Counted from the first letter of the stretch, positions 16,960-25,481 are shown. The stretch: 64,000 nt of DNA from an uncultured Acetobacteraceae bacterium (GCA_903924985.1 CAIYDT010000117.1:1-64000), one strand, 5' to 3'. Program-made: numbers and translations. Notes: generated from the sequence alone by a model not told the origin.

Positions 16960-17994
16960 ATGAAATTTGGACTTTTCGGCGCGGCGACCGCGCAGCGCAG
17001 CGCGAACCCCGACGTGGATAGCGGCGCCGGCTTCAAGGACTACATCGAATACGTGATCGAGGCGGAATCGCTCGGCTATCATTCGTCCTTCATCGTGGAG
17101 CACCATTTCACCGGCTTCGGTCAGGTGTCGGCGACGCTAAACCTGCTGACCTGGATCGGCGCCCGCACCACCACGCTGCGGCTTGGGACGGCGGTGATCG
17201 TGCTGCCCTGGCACGACCCGGTGCTGCTGGCCGAGCAGGCGGCGACGCTGGATTTGCTGTCCGGCGGGCGGCTGGATTTCGGCATTGGCAAGGGGTATCG
17301 CCACAACGAATACGTGGGCTTCCGCATCCCGATGGAAGACGGCCAGTCCCGGTTCGAGGAATCCATCGACATCATGACGAAGGCTTTCACGTCGAACGAG
17401 CGTTGGTCGTTCGAGGGCAAGCACTGGGGCTACGAAGACATCGTCGTGGAGCCGCCGACCGTGCAGCGCCCGCATCCGCCGTTCTGGCAGGGCGCCGGGC
17501 ATCCGGAGTCGATCAGGCGGGTCGCGGCGCGCGGGCACAATCTGTTGCTGGATCAATTCGCCTCGATGGACGAGACGTTGCGGCGGTTCAACATCTACCG
17601 CGATGCGATGATCGCCAACGGCTTCGGCTTCAACCCGAACCAGGTGGCGGTCGCCCGCGCCTTCTACGTGGCGAAGGACGAGGCCGACAAACAAGCCGCC
17701 GTCGATCGCCGCATCGCCGCCCAGCGCCGCCTGCACGACATCAGCCAACGCCCCGACGGCAACAACACCGCGAGCATCATGGCCTTCTCCGACACCCGCG
17801 AAGCCAGCGAGGAAAGCGCACTGTACGGCAACCCCGACGAGATCTGCCGCAAGATCGAACGCCTCCAGGCTGCCGGCGTGGAGTACATGCTGCTGAATGG
17901 CGGCGGGACCTCGCGGGAGAATCTGCGCCGCTTCGCGAAAGAGGTGATGCCGCACTTCGCCGACAAGGCGCCTGCGAAGGCAGCGGCGGAATAG
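16960..17994 (+). CDS. LLM-class flavin-dependent oxidoreductase (luciferase-like monooxygenase)
   Basis: 344 residues of the bacterial luciferase-like TIM barrel: MKFGLFG start, 'YHSSFIVEHHFTGFGQ', 'LRLGTAVIVLPWHDPVLLAEQAATLDLLSGGRLDFGIGKGYR', and 'LYGNPDEICRKIERLQAAGVEYMLLNGGG' at the C-terminus. These enzymes use reduced FMN and oxygen on varied substrates. The start is the ATG behind GGACAGGAGACGACCG. It is divergent from the ABC importer and could oxidise what the importer brings in; that link is only positional. Confidence 0.88.
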   Translation: MKFGLFGAATAQRSANPDVDSGAGFKDYIEYVIEAESLGYHSSFIVEHHFTGFGQVSATLNLLTWIGARTTTLRLGTAVIVLPWHDPVLLAEQAATLDLLSGGRLDFGIGKGYRHNEYVGFRIPMEDGQSRFEESIDIMTKAFTSNERWSFEGKHWGYEDIVVEPPTVQRPHPPFWQGAGHPESIRRVAARGHNLLLDQFASMDETLRRFNIYRDAMIANGFGFNPNQVAVARAFYVAKDEADKQAAVDRRIAAQRRLHDISQRPDGNNTASIMAFSDTREASEESALYGNPDEICRKIERLQAAGVEYMLLNGGGTSRENLRRFAKEVMPHFADKAPAKAAAE

Positions 17995-18017
17995 GTGGCA
18001 TCCTGCTCGTACCCCAA

Positions 18018-18048
18018 CGTCACGGTCGGGCTTGACCCGACCATGACG
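18018..18048. repeat. REP-like palindrome covering the start codon of the LolD-like gene
   Basis: CGTCACGGTCGGG (18018-18030) and CCCGACCATGACG (18036-18048) pair at 12 of 13 positions around a 5-base loop. The ATG used for the following gene (18043-18045) is within the right arm. The element type (GTCATGGTCGGG arms around CTTGA) is a common dispersed palindrome in related genomes. Confidence 0.65.
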
Positions 18049-18723
18049 AATGTTCCCCTCGTCCTGCGCGGCGTCGAACGCATCTACCGGGGGGAGGCTG
18101 GCGATCTGCCCATCCTGCGCGATGCCGACCTGACGCTACACGCGGGGGAGATCGTGGCGCTGGTCGCACCCTCCGGCGCCGGCAAGTCGACTCTGCTGCA
18201 TGTGGCGGGGCTGTTGGACCGCCCGGATGGCGGGTCCGTGCTGGTGAACGGCCGCGACGCCGGGTCCCTTCCCGACGCCGGCCGCACCGAGGTCCGCCGC
18301 GACACCATCGGCTTCGTCTACCAGTTCCACCACCTGCTCGGCGAGTTCACCGCGCTGGAGAATGTTGTCTTACCCCAAATGATCGCGGGGCGGTCGCGGC
18401 GGGAGGCGGTGACGCATGCGTCCGCGTTGCTGGATGCGTTCGGGCTATCGGCGCGGGTGGATCACTTGCCGGGCAAGTTGTCGGGTGGGGAGCAGCAGCG
18501 GGTCGCCATCGCTCGCGCCCTGGCCAATGGGCCGAAGGTCCTGCTGGCGGACGAGCCGACCGGGAATTTGGACGTGGCGACGGCGGGGACGGTGTTCGAG
18601 GAACTGCTGGCGATCGTGCGGGGTCAGGGGCTGGCGGCGTTGATCGCGACGCATAATCCGGAGCTGGCGGGGCGGATGGACCGGATTGTTACGTTACGGG
18701 ATGGGTTGGTGGTGGCGGGATAA
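18043..18723 (+). CDS. ABC transporter ATP-binding protein, LolD/MacB-type
   Basis: 226 residues: Walker [10 protein letters not shown], '[26 protein letters not shown]', signature [16 protein letters not shown], Walker B '[12 protein letters not shown]', '[22 protein letters not shown]'. This subfamily serves LolCDE lipoprotein release or MacB-type mechanotransmission. No permease partner is adjacent, so it is an orphan here. The start is uncertain: the ATG lies inside a palindrome, and an in-frame GTG at 17995, directly after the upstream stop, would add 16 residues. Confidence 0.85.
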   Translation: MTNVPLVLRGVERIYRGEAGDLPILRDADLTLHAGEIVALVAPSGAGKSTLLHVAGLLDRPDGGSVLVNGRDAGSLPDAGRTEVRRDTIGFVYQFHHLLGEFTALENVVLPQMIAGRSRREAVTHASALLDAFGLSARVDHLPGKLSGGEQQRVAIARALANGPKVLLADEPTGNLDVATAGTVFEELLAIVRGQGLAALIATHNPELAGRMDRIVTLRDGLVVAG

Positions 18724-18765
18724 TAGACCTTGCCGTCGAGTTGCCGCACTGGCGCCTCTCCCTCA

Positions 18766-18790
18766 CCGTCATCCCGGCGCATGCCGGGCC
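18766..18790. repeat. REP-like palindrome downstream of the LolD-like gene
   Basis: Within CCGTCATCCCGGCGCATGCCGGG, CCCGGC pairs with GCCGGG around GCAT. It lies in the 180-base gap between the convergent LolD-like and FAD monooxygenase genes and may also serve as a transcript end. I see nothing else in that gap. Confidence 0.5.
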
Positions 18791-18903
18791 CCACGAAGCC
18801 GCTGGTCCGGAACACAGAAAGGCAGCGACTCACCCTCCACCCACAGGCGTCCGTCACGCCATCTGTTTGCGGGTCATAACGCGACATACAGTACGCCCAG
18901 ATT

Positions 18904-20094
18904 TCAGACCGGGACCGTCAGGGCGTTGTATTCGTAGAGCCAATCGTAACGTGCCCGCACCTTCGCGGGTTCGAACTCCCGTTCGATATATTCCGTCGCA
19001 CCCTCGGCCGATCCCAACGCGGGGTTGTGGAATCGTTTCGTGTTCTCCGACGACCCGCGTACGATCCTGGCGGTGCGTTCCAGGCGGGCGTTTTCGTAAC
19101 GGATCAGGGCCGAGGGCACATCGGGACTGGTATCCAGCAGGCGCGCCAGGATAATCCCGTCCTCCAGGGCCATGTTGGCACCCTGCGCCAGGAACGGCAG
19201 CGTGGGATGCGCGGCGTCGCCCATCACGCAGACGCGTCCCACGGAAAAATGTTCCAGCGGTTCGCGGCCGAGCAGGGCCCATTTGTAGGGGATGTCGATG
19301 GCGCGGACGATGTTGTGGATGTCCTGATGCCAGGGGGCGAGGTCTCTTAGGCATTCCTCCCGCGTGCCGGGTTCGGTCCAGGATTCCACGCGCCAGTCGT
19401 CGCGCTCGATGGCGGCGACGAAGTTCAGAAGTTCGCCTCGGCGCAGCGGGTACGTTACGACATGGCCACCGACGCCGATCCAGTTGTTGCCGACCAAACG
19501 GCGCTGGTGCGGCGGTAATTTGTCCATTGGCACAAGGCCGCGCCAGACCATGATGCCGGTGAACTGCGCCTTGCCGTCGCCGAACATCTGCTGGCGAATG
19601 CGGGAATGGACGCCGTCGGCGCCGATGAGTACTTCGCCCTCGACGCGTTCCCCGTTGGCCAGCAGCAACGTGACACCGGATGCGGTCTGTTCGAAGCCGG
19701 CGCAGGCGTTGCCCGGCTGCACGGCCTCCGGGTCGGCGCGGCGGACGGCGTCCAGCAATACCGCGTGAAAGTCGCCTCGGTGCACCATCCAGTAGGGGGC
19801 GCCGAAGCGTTGGACGGATTCCTCGCCCACGTCGAAGGGCATCCAGGCCTGACCGGTGCTCCAGAGGCGGAACTCGCGGCCCATGGGGACGCAGACGACT
19901 TTCAGCATGGCCTCTTCGAGGCCGAGGTCGATCAGCAGGCGGGTGCCGTTGGCGCCGAGTTGCACGCCGGCGCCGATTTCTTTCAGATCCGATGCCTGTT
20001 CGTAGATGCGGACGCGGTGGCCGCGCCGCATCAGGGCCAGCGCGGCGGTCAGGCCGCCGAGGCCGGCACCGGCTATGAGAATAGGATGTGTCAC
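18904..20094 (-). CDS. FAD-dependent aromatic monooxygenase (3-hydroxybenzoate 6-hydroxylase / salicylate hydroxylase type)
   Basis: 396 residues of the class A flavoprotein hydroxylase fold: ILIAGAGLGGLTAALALMRRG (GxGxxG), 'GADGVHSRIRQQMF' (DG motif), and 'VCVMGDAAHPTLPFLAQGANMALEDGIILARLL' (GD motif with the ribityl contact). NADH-dependent hydroxylases of this group convert 3-hydroxybenzoate to gentisate or salicylate to catechol. A gentisate dioxygenase-like gene two genes upstream on the same strand favours the former. The exact substrate is unproven. Confidence 0.85.
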   Translation of the reverse strand: MTHPILIAGAGLGGLTAALALMRRGHRVRIYEQASDLKEIGAGVQLGANGTRLLIDLGLEEAMLKVVCVPMGREFRLWSTGQAWMPFDVGEESVQRFGAPYWMVHRGDFHAVLLDAVRRADPEAVQPGNACAGFEQTASGVTLLLANGERVEGEVLIGADGVHSRIRQQMFGDGKAQFTGIMVWRGLVPMDKLPPHQRRLVGNNWIGVGGHVVTYPLRRGELLNFVAAIERDDWRVESWTEPGTREECLRDLAPWHQDIHNIVRAIDIPYKWALLGREPLEHFSVGRVCVMGDAAHPTLPFLAQGANMALEDGIILARLLDTSPDVPSALIRYENARLERTARIVRGSSENTKRFHNPALGSAEGATEYIEREFEPAKVRARYDWLYEYNALTVPV

Positions 20095-20111
20095 GGGCCG
20101 TTCCCCCTGTC

Positions 20112-20197
20112 GTCATGGCGGGCGCAGGCCCGCCATCCTCGTCTGACCGCGTCTGTGTCATTAAAGTCATGGGTGGCGGGCCTGCGCCCGCAATGAC
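20112..20197. repeat. Long imperfect inverted repeat (27-bp arms) between two FAD monooxygenase genes
   Basis: The sequence at 20112-20138 (starting GTCATGGCGGGCGCAGGC) and the one at 20171-20197 (ending GCCTGCGCCCGCAATGAC) are reverse complements at about 25 of 27 positions, separated by 32 bases. Each arm also contains its own small palindrome. This is the layout of paired REP elements (a BIME-like unit). It could form a strong hairpin in the transcript and separate expression of the two genes. Confidence 0.75.
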
Positions 20198-20206
20198 GGT
20201 AGAGGG

Positions 20207-21421
20207 TCATCCCGCCAGTGCTTTTTTGTCGTATCCGGCAACGGTCTTGTATCGATCCGTGATTGCCCGCAGCTCGGCTTCGGGGATCACGTCCTCGATC
20301 CGAGTGAAGGGCTTGTCGCCGGTTCGTTCGTAGACCTCCCGCAGGATGGCATCGGGCGGGTTGCGACGGTTGGTCAGCACCACGTTGGTTGTGGGCGGCA
20401 GACGCAGGGCCTCGTATTGGGTCAACGCGGCCGGAACGTTTGACACACCGGCCAGGCAGTCGGCCATGGCCCGAGCATCCAGGATCGCCTGCCCTGCCCC
20501 GTTCGAGCCCCGAGGCACCATGGGGTGTGCCGCGTCGCCCAGCAGTGTCACCCGCCCGAAGGTCCAGCGTGGCAGCGGGTCCTGGTCGACCATGGGGAAC
20601 TCCAGCACCGTCTCGGCCGCGCGCATCATCGCCGGAACGTCCAGCCAATCGAAATGCCAATCCGCGAAGGCCGGCATGCAGTCATCCAGGCTTCCCGCTC
20701 GGTTCCAGTCCCGTTCCAAATGTCGGGGCGTTTCGATCTCCGCCACCCAATTTACCAGTTGGCGGCCATCGTCCAGATCGCGGATGGGGTAAATGACCAT
20801 CTTGCCGTTCGCCAACCACCCGGCTCGCACCATGGTGGCGCCGGTCAGAAACCGAGGCCACACCGTCACTCCGCGCCACATGTTGTAGCCGGAATACAGC
20901 GGCGCACCCTCATCGGGGTAGAACTGCTTACGTATCAATGAATGGATGCCGTCGCAGGCAATGACCGCTGCCCCGCGCGCGGAAAAACCGTCAGCAAACC
21001 GAGCCTCGGCGAAACCGTCGCCCTGCTCCACCCCAAGACACTGGTGGCCCGTCAGAACGCTGTCGGGGCCCAGCCGGTCCCGCACCGCGCGCAGCAGCAG
21101 CATTTGCAGCTCACCGCGATGGATCGACACCTGCGGCCAATCGTAACCCGCCGCGACACCAGCCGGCTCCCGGTAGATCAACTGCCCGAACCGGTTGAAA
21201 AAGGCACTTTCAGCGGTGGCGATGCCGGAGGATACCAACACGTCCCGCAAGCCCAGCGCCGCCAGCTCCTTCGCCGCGTGCGGCAGCACGTTGATGCCGA
21301 CGCCGATAGGACGAATTTCGGCCGAGGACTCGAAAACCCGGCAGGGGATTCCCACCTCGTGCAAGGTCAACGCCAGCGTCAGGCCGCCGATGCCGGCGCC
21401 GACGATCAATACCTCATCCAT
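20207..21421 (-). CDS. FAD-dependent oxidoreductase / aromatic hydroxylase
   Basis: 404 residues, class A flavin monooxygenase: 'VLIVGAGIGGLTLALTLHEVG', 'IACDGIHSLIRKQFYPDEG', 'VTLLGDAAHPMVPRGSNGAGQAILDARAMADCL'. It begins 8 bases inside the end of the upstream gentisate dioxygenase-like gene, so the two are translationally coupled. It is distantly related to the next monooxygenase downstream. A role in hydroxylating an aromatic acid towards the ring-cleavage substrate is inferred from that coupling. Confidence 0.87.
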   Translation of the reverse strand: MDEVLIVGAGIGGLTLALTLHEVGIPCRVFESSAEIRPIGVGINVLPHAAKELAALGLRDVLVSSGIATAESAFFNRFGQLIYREPAGVAAGYDWPQVSIHRGELQMLLLRAVRDRLGPDSVLTGHQCLGVEQGDGFAEARFADGFSARGAAVIACDGIHSLIRKQFYPDEGAPLYSGYNMWRGVTVWPRFLTGATMVRAGWLANGKMVIYPIRDLDDGRQLVNWVAEIETPRHLERDWNRAGSLDDCMPAFADWHFDWLDVPAMMRAAETVLEFPMVDQDPLPRWTFGRVTLLGDAAHPMVPRGSNGAGQAILDARAMADCLAGVSNVPAALTQYEALRLPPTTNVVLTNRRNPPDAILREVYERTGDKPFTRIEDVIPEAELRAITDRYKTVAGYDKKALAG

Positions 21422-22460
21422 GCAGGCGGTCTTCCCGCCATAGCGACAGCACTTCCTGCACCGGCCGGTCGGAAAATGAGAAAAGCACCGACTCCTTCGA
21501 CGCCTTATGGTGATGCACCGCCCAACTCGGAACCACGAACATGTCGCGCGGCTTCCAGCGGAATACGGTATCGCCGATGACCGTTTCGCCTTCGCCTTCC
21601 ATAACGGAATAAAAAGTCCCATCGGTGGAACGGTACGGCGCCGACGAGAACCCCGCGGGCAGCAGCGCCATAAAGGCCCCGATCGTCGGCATGGGGGAGC
21701 CACCCGAACCCGGGTTGATGTAGCGCAGCTTGTAGCCGTGGCAGGGATCCGGTTCCCCATTGCGCGCCAGGGTCGCCAAAGCCTCCCGCGAGCGGGAATA
21801 CGGGTAGCTGAACACCGGCGACGAAATCCGCTCCGGCTTCCAGTCCACCGGCACCATATTGGCGCCGTAGCGTGCCAGGCTGTCGCCGGAGGGGCGGGTG
21901 ACCGTCTGGCTCTCGGCGTTGGCCGGTTCGGCGAAGCTGGCGTCCAGCAGCCGGATCATGGGGATGTCCAGCCCGTCCAGCCACACCACCGGCTTGTCCG
22001 TCTCATTCCCGTGGTCGTGCCAGGTCCAGCTGGGGGTGATGATGAAATCGCCGGGCTCCATGATTGCCCGCTCACCCTCGACCGCCGTGTAGGCGCCGCT
22101 GCCCTCCACGATGAAACGCAGGGCGGAGGCGGCGTGGCGGTGGGCCGGTGCGACCTCCCCCGGCATGATCAGTTGCAGGCCGGCGAACAGGGAATGGGTG
22201 GCCGAGGTGTGGCCTTGCAGGCCTGGGTTTTCCAGGATCAGAACGCGGCGCTCGGCTTCCTTGGCGGTGATCAGGCCGCCGGACTGCATCAGGAAGGGGC
22301 GAACGACGTTGTCATAATCCCACTTCACCGGCAGCGCGGGGGTGTTGGGAGTGCGGGTCACCAACGCGTGCAACCGCTCCCACAGGGGGGCCAGATGATG
22401 CGGGCCGATCTGGTCGTAGAACGCCTGCCGTTCGGGCGCGACGGATGGGGCATCGTTCAT
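21414..22460 (-). CDS. Gentisate 1,2-dioxygenase-like bicupin
   Basis: 348 residues with two cupin halves. The N-terminal half has the metal motif 'PAHRHAASALRFIVEG' with 'MEPGDFIITPSWTWHDHGN'. The C-terminal half reads 'TDGTFYSVMEGEGETVIGDTVFRWKPRDMFVVPSWAVHHH'. This matches Fe(II)-dependent gentisate / hydroxynaphthoate dioxygenases that open the aromatic ring. The start MNDAPSVAPERQ follows a good GAGGAGAGG site. Maleylpyruvate isomerase and fumarylpyruvate hydrolase genes are not in the window. Confidence 0.88.
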   Translation of the reverse strand: MNDAPSVAPERQAFYDQIGPHHLAPLWERLHALVTRTPNTPALPVKWDYDNVVRPFLMQSGGLITAKEAERRVLILENPGLQGHTSATHSLFAGLQLIMPGEVAPAHRHAASALRFIVEGSGAYTAVEGERAIMEPGDFIITPSWTWHDHGNETDKPVVWLDGLDIPMIRLLDASFAEPANAESQTVTRPSGDSLARYGANMVPVDWKPERISSPVFSYPYSRSREALATLARNGEPDPCHGYKLRYINPGSGGSPMPTIGAFMALLPAGFSSAPYRSTDGTFYSVMEGEGETVIGDTVFRWKPRDMFVVPSWAVHHHKASKESVLFSFSDRPVQEVLSLWREDRLHG

Positions 22461-22559
22461 GCTCGGGACCTCTCCTCGGGAGTTAGCGCCCAGGATGCCA
22501 TTGTGCGCGGCCCTTCGCCAGTGGCACTGTCGCCCTTCGAACCTGGGAGCAAACAAGCG

Positions 22560-23663
22560 ATGGCACAGAAAATCCGCGTCGGCATGGTGGGGATCACCCC
22601 CAACCGTGGTTTTTCATCAATTGCCCACATGCCGGCGCTCCTGGCCCTACCCGACTTCGAGGTCGTGGCCGTCTGCACCACCAGGCAGGCATCCGCCGAG
22701 GTGGCCGCGCGGCATTACGGCGCCACCCATGCCTTCGCCGATCCCGTGAAACTGGCGCAGCACCCGGACGTCGATATGGTCACCGTGTGCGTCAGCGTGC
22801 CCGGCCACCTCGACCCCGTCATGGCCGCTATCAATGCCGGCAAGCACGTCTATTCCGAGTGGCCGCTCGGCCGCACCACCGCCGAGGCAATGCGCATGCG
22901 CGACGCCGCCGTCGCCAAGGGCGTGCGCCACGCCGTTGGGCTGCAAGGGCGGGTGTCGCCGTCGATCTGCTACGCCCGCGACCTGATCGCCGAGGGGCAT
23001 ATCGGTCAGCCGCTGTCCGCCACCCTGTTCGTCAACGCCGGCAACTGGGGGGCCACCATCGATCGCGCCTACCAGACGAGCTTTGCCAACGGCGCCAATT
23101 TGATGACCATCACCGGCGGCCACAACCTGGACGCGCTATGCTTCATGCTGGGCGAGTTCCGCGAACTCGGGGCCTTCGCCGTCAGCCAGCGCGACACCAT
23201 CCCGTTGGAGGGCACCGGCGAACCGGTCCCCAAGGACGTGCCGGACCAGCTGGTGGTCGGCGGCATCCTCGGCAGCGGCGCGGTGGTCTCGGTGCAGGTG
23301 CGCGGCGGCATGACACGGGGGCACGAGTTCCTGTGCGAAATTCACGGCTCCGAGGGCGATCTGGTGCTGGAGGCGACCGAACGCGCCTCCACCCAGCGGC
23401 AGGAGCTGAAAGTGATGGGCGCCCGCGGCAAGGGCGTGCCGCTGGCGGAGATGACGGTGCCGGAAAAATACCGCTGGGTGCCGGCGGGGGTGCCGAAGGG
23501 ATCGCCATACAACGTGGCGCAGCTTTATGCCCGGTTCGCGGCGTGCATCCGCTCGGGCGCCCCGATGGTCCCCAGCTTCGACGACGCGATCGTGCGGCAC
23601 CGGATGCTGGACATGATCGTGGCAGCGTCGAAGACAGGGCAGAAGCAGATCGGCGGGGTCTAA
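22560..23663 (+). CDS. Gfo/Idh/MocA-family oxidoreductase
   Basis: 367 residues: N-terminal Rossmann fold (KIRVGMVGITPNRGFSSIAHMPAL), 'AGKHVYSEWPLGRTTAEAMRM' with the EWP variant of the family EKP motif, and a C-terminal alpha/beta domain containing 'ITGGHNLDALCFMLGEF'. Family members oxidise or reduce sugars, inositols and related polyols with NAD(P). It is divergent from the gentisate dioxygenase-like gene and convergent with phnE; its stop overlaps the phnE stop. Confidence 0.9.
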   Translation: MAQKIRVGMVGITPNRGFSSIAHMPALLALPDFEVVAVCTTRQASAEVAARHYGATHAFADPVKLAQHPDVDMVTVCVSVPGHLDPVMAAINAGKHVYSEWPLGRTTAEAMRMRDAAVAKGVRHAVGLQGRVSPSICYARDLIAEGHIGQPLSATLFVNAGNWGATIDRAYQTSFANGANLMTITGGHNLDALCFMLGEFRELGAFAVSQRDTIPLEGTGEPVPKDVPDQLVVGGILGSGAVVSVQVRGGMTRGHEFLCEIHGSEGDLVLEATERASTQRQELKVMGARGKGVPLAEMTVPEKYRWVPAGVPKGSPYNVAQLYARFAACIRSGAPMVPSFDDAIVRHRMLDMIVAASKTGQKQIGGV

Positions 23664-23671
23664 CCCCGCCG
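23651..23671. terminator. Bidirectional hairpin whose loop holds both stop codons
   Basis: CGGCGGGGT (23651-23659) and ACCCCGCCG (23663-23671) are perfect 9-base arms around CTA. The TAA of the oxidoreductase and the TAG of the convergent phnE overlap in this loop. There is no U tract on either side, so it may act as a transcript-end stabiliser rather than a classical intrinsic terminator. Confidence 0.65.
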
Positions 23672-24523
23672 ATTGGGCGTGCCGATCAGCCGCAGTCGCA
23701 GCATCCGGGACAGATTATCGATCAGCGCCACGGTGATCAGGATTAGCACGATCACGTATGCCACCTGATCCCAGGCGTTGATCTGAATGCGCTCCGACAG
23801 GCGCAGCCCGATGCCGCCGGCGCCAACCAATCCCAGAATGGTGGCCTCGCGGGAGTTGGACTCGATCTGGTACAATGTCTGACTGATCATCACCGGCAGC
23901 ACCTGCGGCAGAACGGCGTAGCGGAGCGCGCCGAGGAAGCTGCCGCCTGTGGAGGTCACGCCCTCGACCTGCTTGCGATCGGTGTTCTCGATCGCCTCAG
24001 CGAACAGTTTTGATAATACCCCAGTGTCCGCGACGCAGATGGCCAGGATGCCCGCGATGGGACCAAGCCCCACCGCGCGCACGAAAACCAGCGCCCAGAT
24101 CAGTTGATCCAACCCGCGCATCCCGTCGAACAGGCGCCGAGTGAAAAACCGGAATACGCGTGCCGGAATGACGTTACGCGCCCCCATAAACCCGAGGGGC
24201 AACGCAATCACCAATGCCAGCATACTACCGAGGTACGCCATCGCCACGGTCTCGAGCATGGAGCGCAGCAGTTCCGCGTGATCCCAGCCCGCGAAACCGG
24301 TCCAATCCACCATCAGGCGAACGATCACCCACAGCTTCGACAGGCCGGTGAAAACCTTACCGAAGTCGAACAGCCAGTGCAGGTAGATCATGTATCCCGC
24401 GACCAGCAACCCGATGCCCCAGCGGATCGCCTGCGTTTGCCGGTCCGCACCGAAGGCCCAGGGCGTGCGCAGCCTCTGCGCCGCGATGTCCTCTGGGGCG
24501 ATATCGGCCAGACGCGTGCTCAT
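23660..24523 (-). CDS. phnE: Phosphonate-type ABC transporter permease PhnE (second copy)
   Basis: 287 residues, about six membrane helices, with the PhnE-type EAA region 'EAIENTDRKQVEGVTSTGGSFLGALRYAVLPQVLPVMISQTLYQIESNSREATILGLVGAGGIGLRL'. It starts with a 4-base ATGA overlap behind the first phnE, so the two permeases are co-translated and probably form a heterodimeric channel. It is the last gene of phnC-phnD-phnE-phnE. Confidence 0.9.
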   Translation of the reverse strand: MSTRLADIAPEDIAAQRLRTPWAFGADRQTQAIRWGIGLLVAGYMIYLHWLFDFGKVFTGLSKLWVIVRLMVDWTGFAGWDHAELLRSMLETVAMAYLGSMLALVIALPLGFMGARNVIPARVFRFFTRRLFDGMRGLDQLIWALVFVRAVGLGPIAGILAICVADTGVLSKLFAEAIENTDRKQVEGVTSTGGSFLGALRYAVLPQVLPVMISQTLYQIESNSREATILGLVGAGGIGLRLSERIQINAWDQVAYVIVLILITVALIDNLSRMLRLRLIGTPNRRG

Positions 24524-25479
24524 GAGAACTGCCCGATGAAGCGGTGCCGGATGCGTTCCGATGCCAGGTCCAGCACGACCACCACCAGCAGGATCATGAT
24601 GCAGATGGCGCTGACTTCCTCATATATATTGAAGCCGATCACCCGTTTCAGCTCCATGCCGATGCCGCCCGCGCCGACGAAGCCCATGATGGTGGAGGAT
24701 CGTACGTTGATTTCGAACCGCAGCAACGCGTAGCTGAGGAATCCCGGCAGGACCTGCGGTACCATCCCGTAACGGATTTGCGCCAGCCAGGAGCCGCCGA
24801 CCGAGCGGATGCCCTCGACGGCCCGCGGATCGGCATTTTCGTTCAGTTCAGAGAACAGCTTGCCCAGCGCGCCGGTGGTATGGATGCCGATCGCCAGGAT
24901 ACCGGCCAAGGGGCCGATACCGAACGGCCAGACGAAGATAAACGCCAACACCACCTGCGGCACGGTGCGCAAAACCTCCAGCATGCGGCGCAGCACGAAC
25001 ACGACGGGGCGCATGCCGAGCAGGGTGCCGGTCGCGGGGAAGCAGATGACGAAGGCGGCGGTGAAACCCATCACCGTCGCCAGGATCGCCATCTGCACCG
25101 TCTGCCACAGCAGCTTGGCATACACGTCGAATCGGTAGAACCAGTAGGCGAGCGACTGCGGTTCCTTCACGCCCCCGAAGACATGGGCGAACGCGAGAAC
25201 CGGCACTGGATCGGCACCACGCGACGGCTCGATGGACAAAAGCTTCCCGAAATATTCGCCAATCCGTGGGATACCATCGAAGATTTTCCGCGGCGAGAAA
25301 TCGGTCCATATCGCCGAAACCAGAAAGACCAGCACAATGACCGCGACGGTCAATATCGTTTCGGTCGAGCGGGCACGCCGCACCGCACCGAAGCGTTGTT
25401 GAAACAGCCGGTAGGCGGAGTCGTCGGTGGGGTTGTTACCCCTCTCCCCGAAGGGGAGAGGGAGGTTTGTTTGATTCAC
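24520..25479 (-). CDS. phnE: Phosphonate-type ABC transporter permease PhnE (first copy)
   Basis: 319 residues with membrane helices and the family core 'ELNENADPRAVEGIRSVGGSWLAQIRYGMVPQVLPGFLSYALLRFEINVRSSTIMGFVGAGGIGMEL'. The N-terminal segment 'TNLPLPFGERGNN' is encoded by a perfect hairpin typical of dispersed repeats, so the first ~15 residues may be repeat-derived or the true start may lie further in. It begins 2 bases after phnD. Confidence 0.9.
   Translation of the reverse strand: MNQTNLPLPFGERGNNPTDDSAYRLFQQRFGAVRRARSTETILTVAVIVLVFLVSAIWTDFSPRKIFDGIPRIGEYFGKLLSIEPSRGADPVPVLAFAHVFGGVKEPQSLAYWFYRFDVYAKLLWQTVQMAILATVMGFTAAFVICFPATGTLLGMRPVVFVLRRMLEVLRTVPQVVLAFIFVWPFGIGPLAGILAIGIHTTGALGKLFSELNENADPRAVEGIRSVGGSWLAQIRYGMVPQVLPGFLSYALLRFEINVRSSTIMGFVGAGGIGMELKRVIGFNIYEEVSAICIMILLVVVVLDLASERIRHRFIGQFS
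25440..25462. repeat. Perfect 10-bp-arm hairpin inside the 5' end of phnE
   Basis: CCCTCTCCCC (25440-25449) and GGGGAGAGGG (25453-25462) pair completely around GAA. This is a widespread repeat-type palindrome. It is read in frame as LPLPFGERG at the start of PhnE. In the mRNA it lies about 20 bases after the ATG and could attenuate translation or transcription between phnD and phnE. Confidence 0.7.
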
Positions 25480-25481
25480 TC

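Noticed and set aside
21507-22559. 718-residue ORF reaching upstream of the Gfo/Idh/MocA gene
   Set aside because: The upstream 350 residues are an antisense shadow of the gentisate dioxygenase gene on the minus strand; the real product begins MAQKIRVGM.
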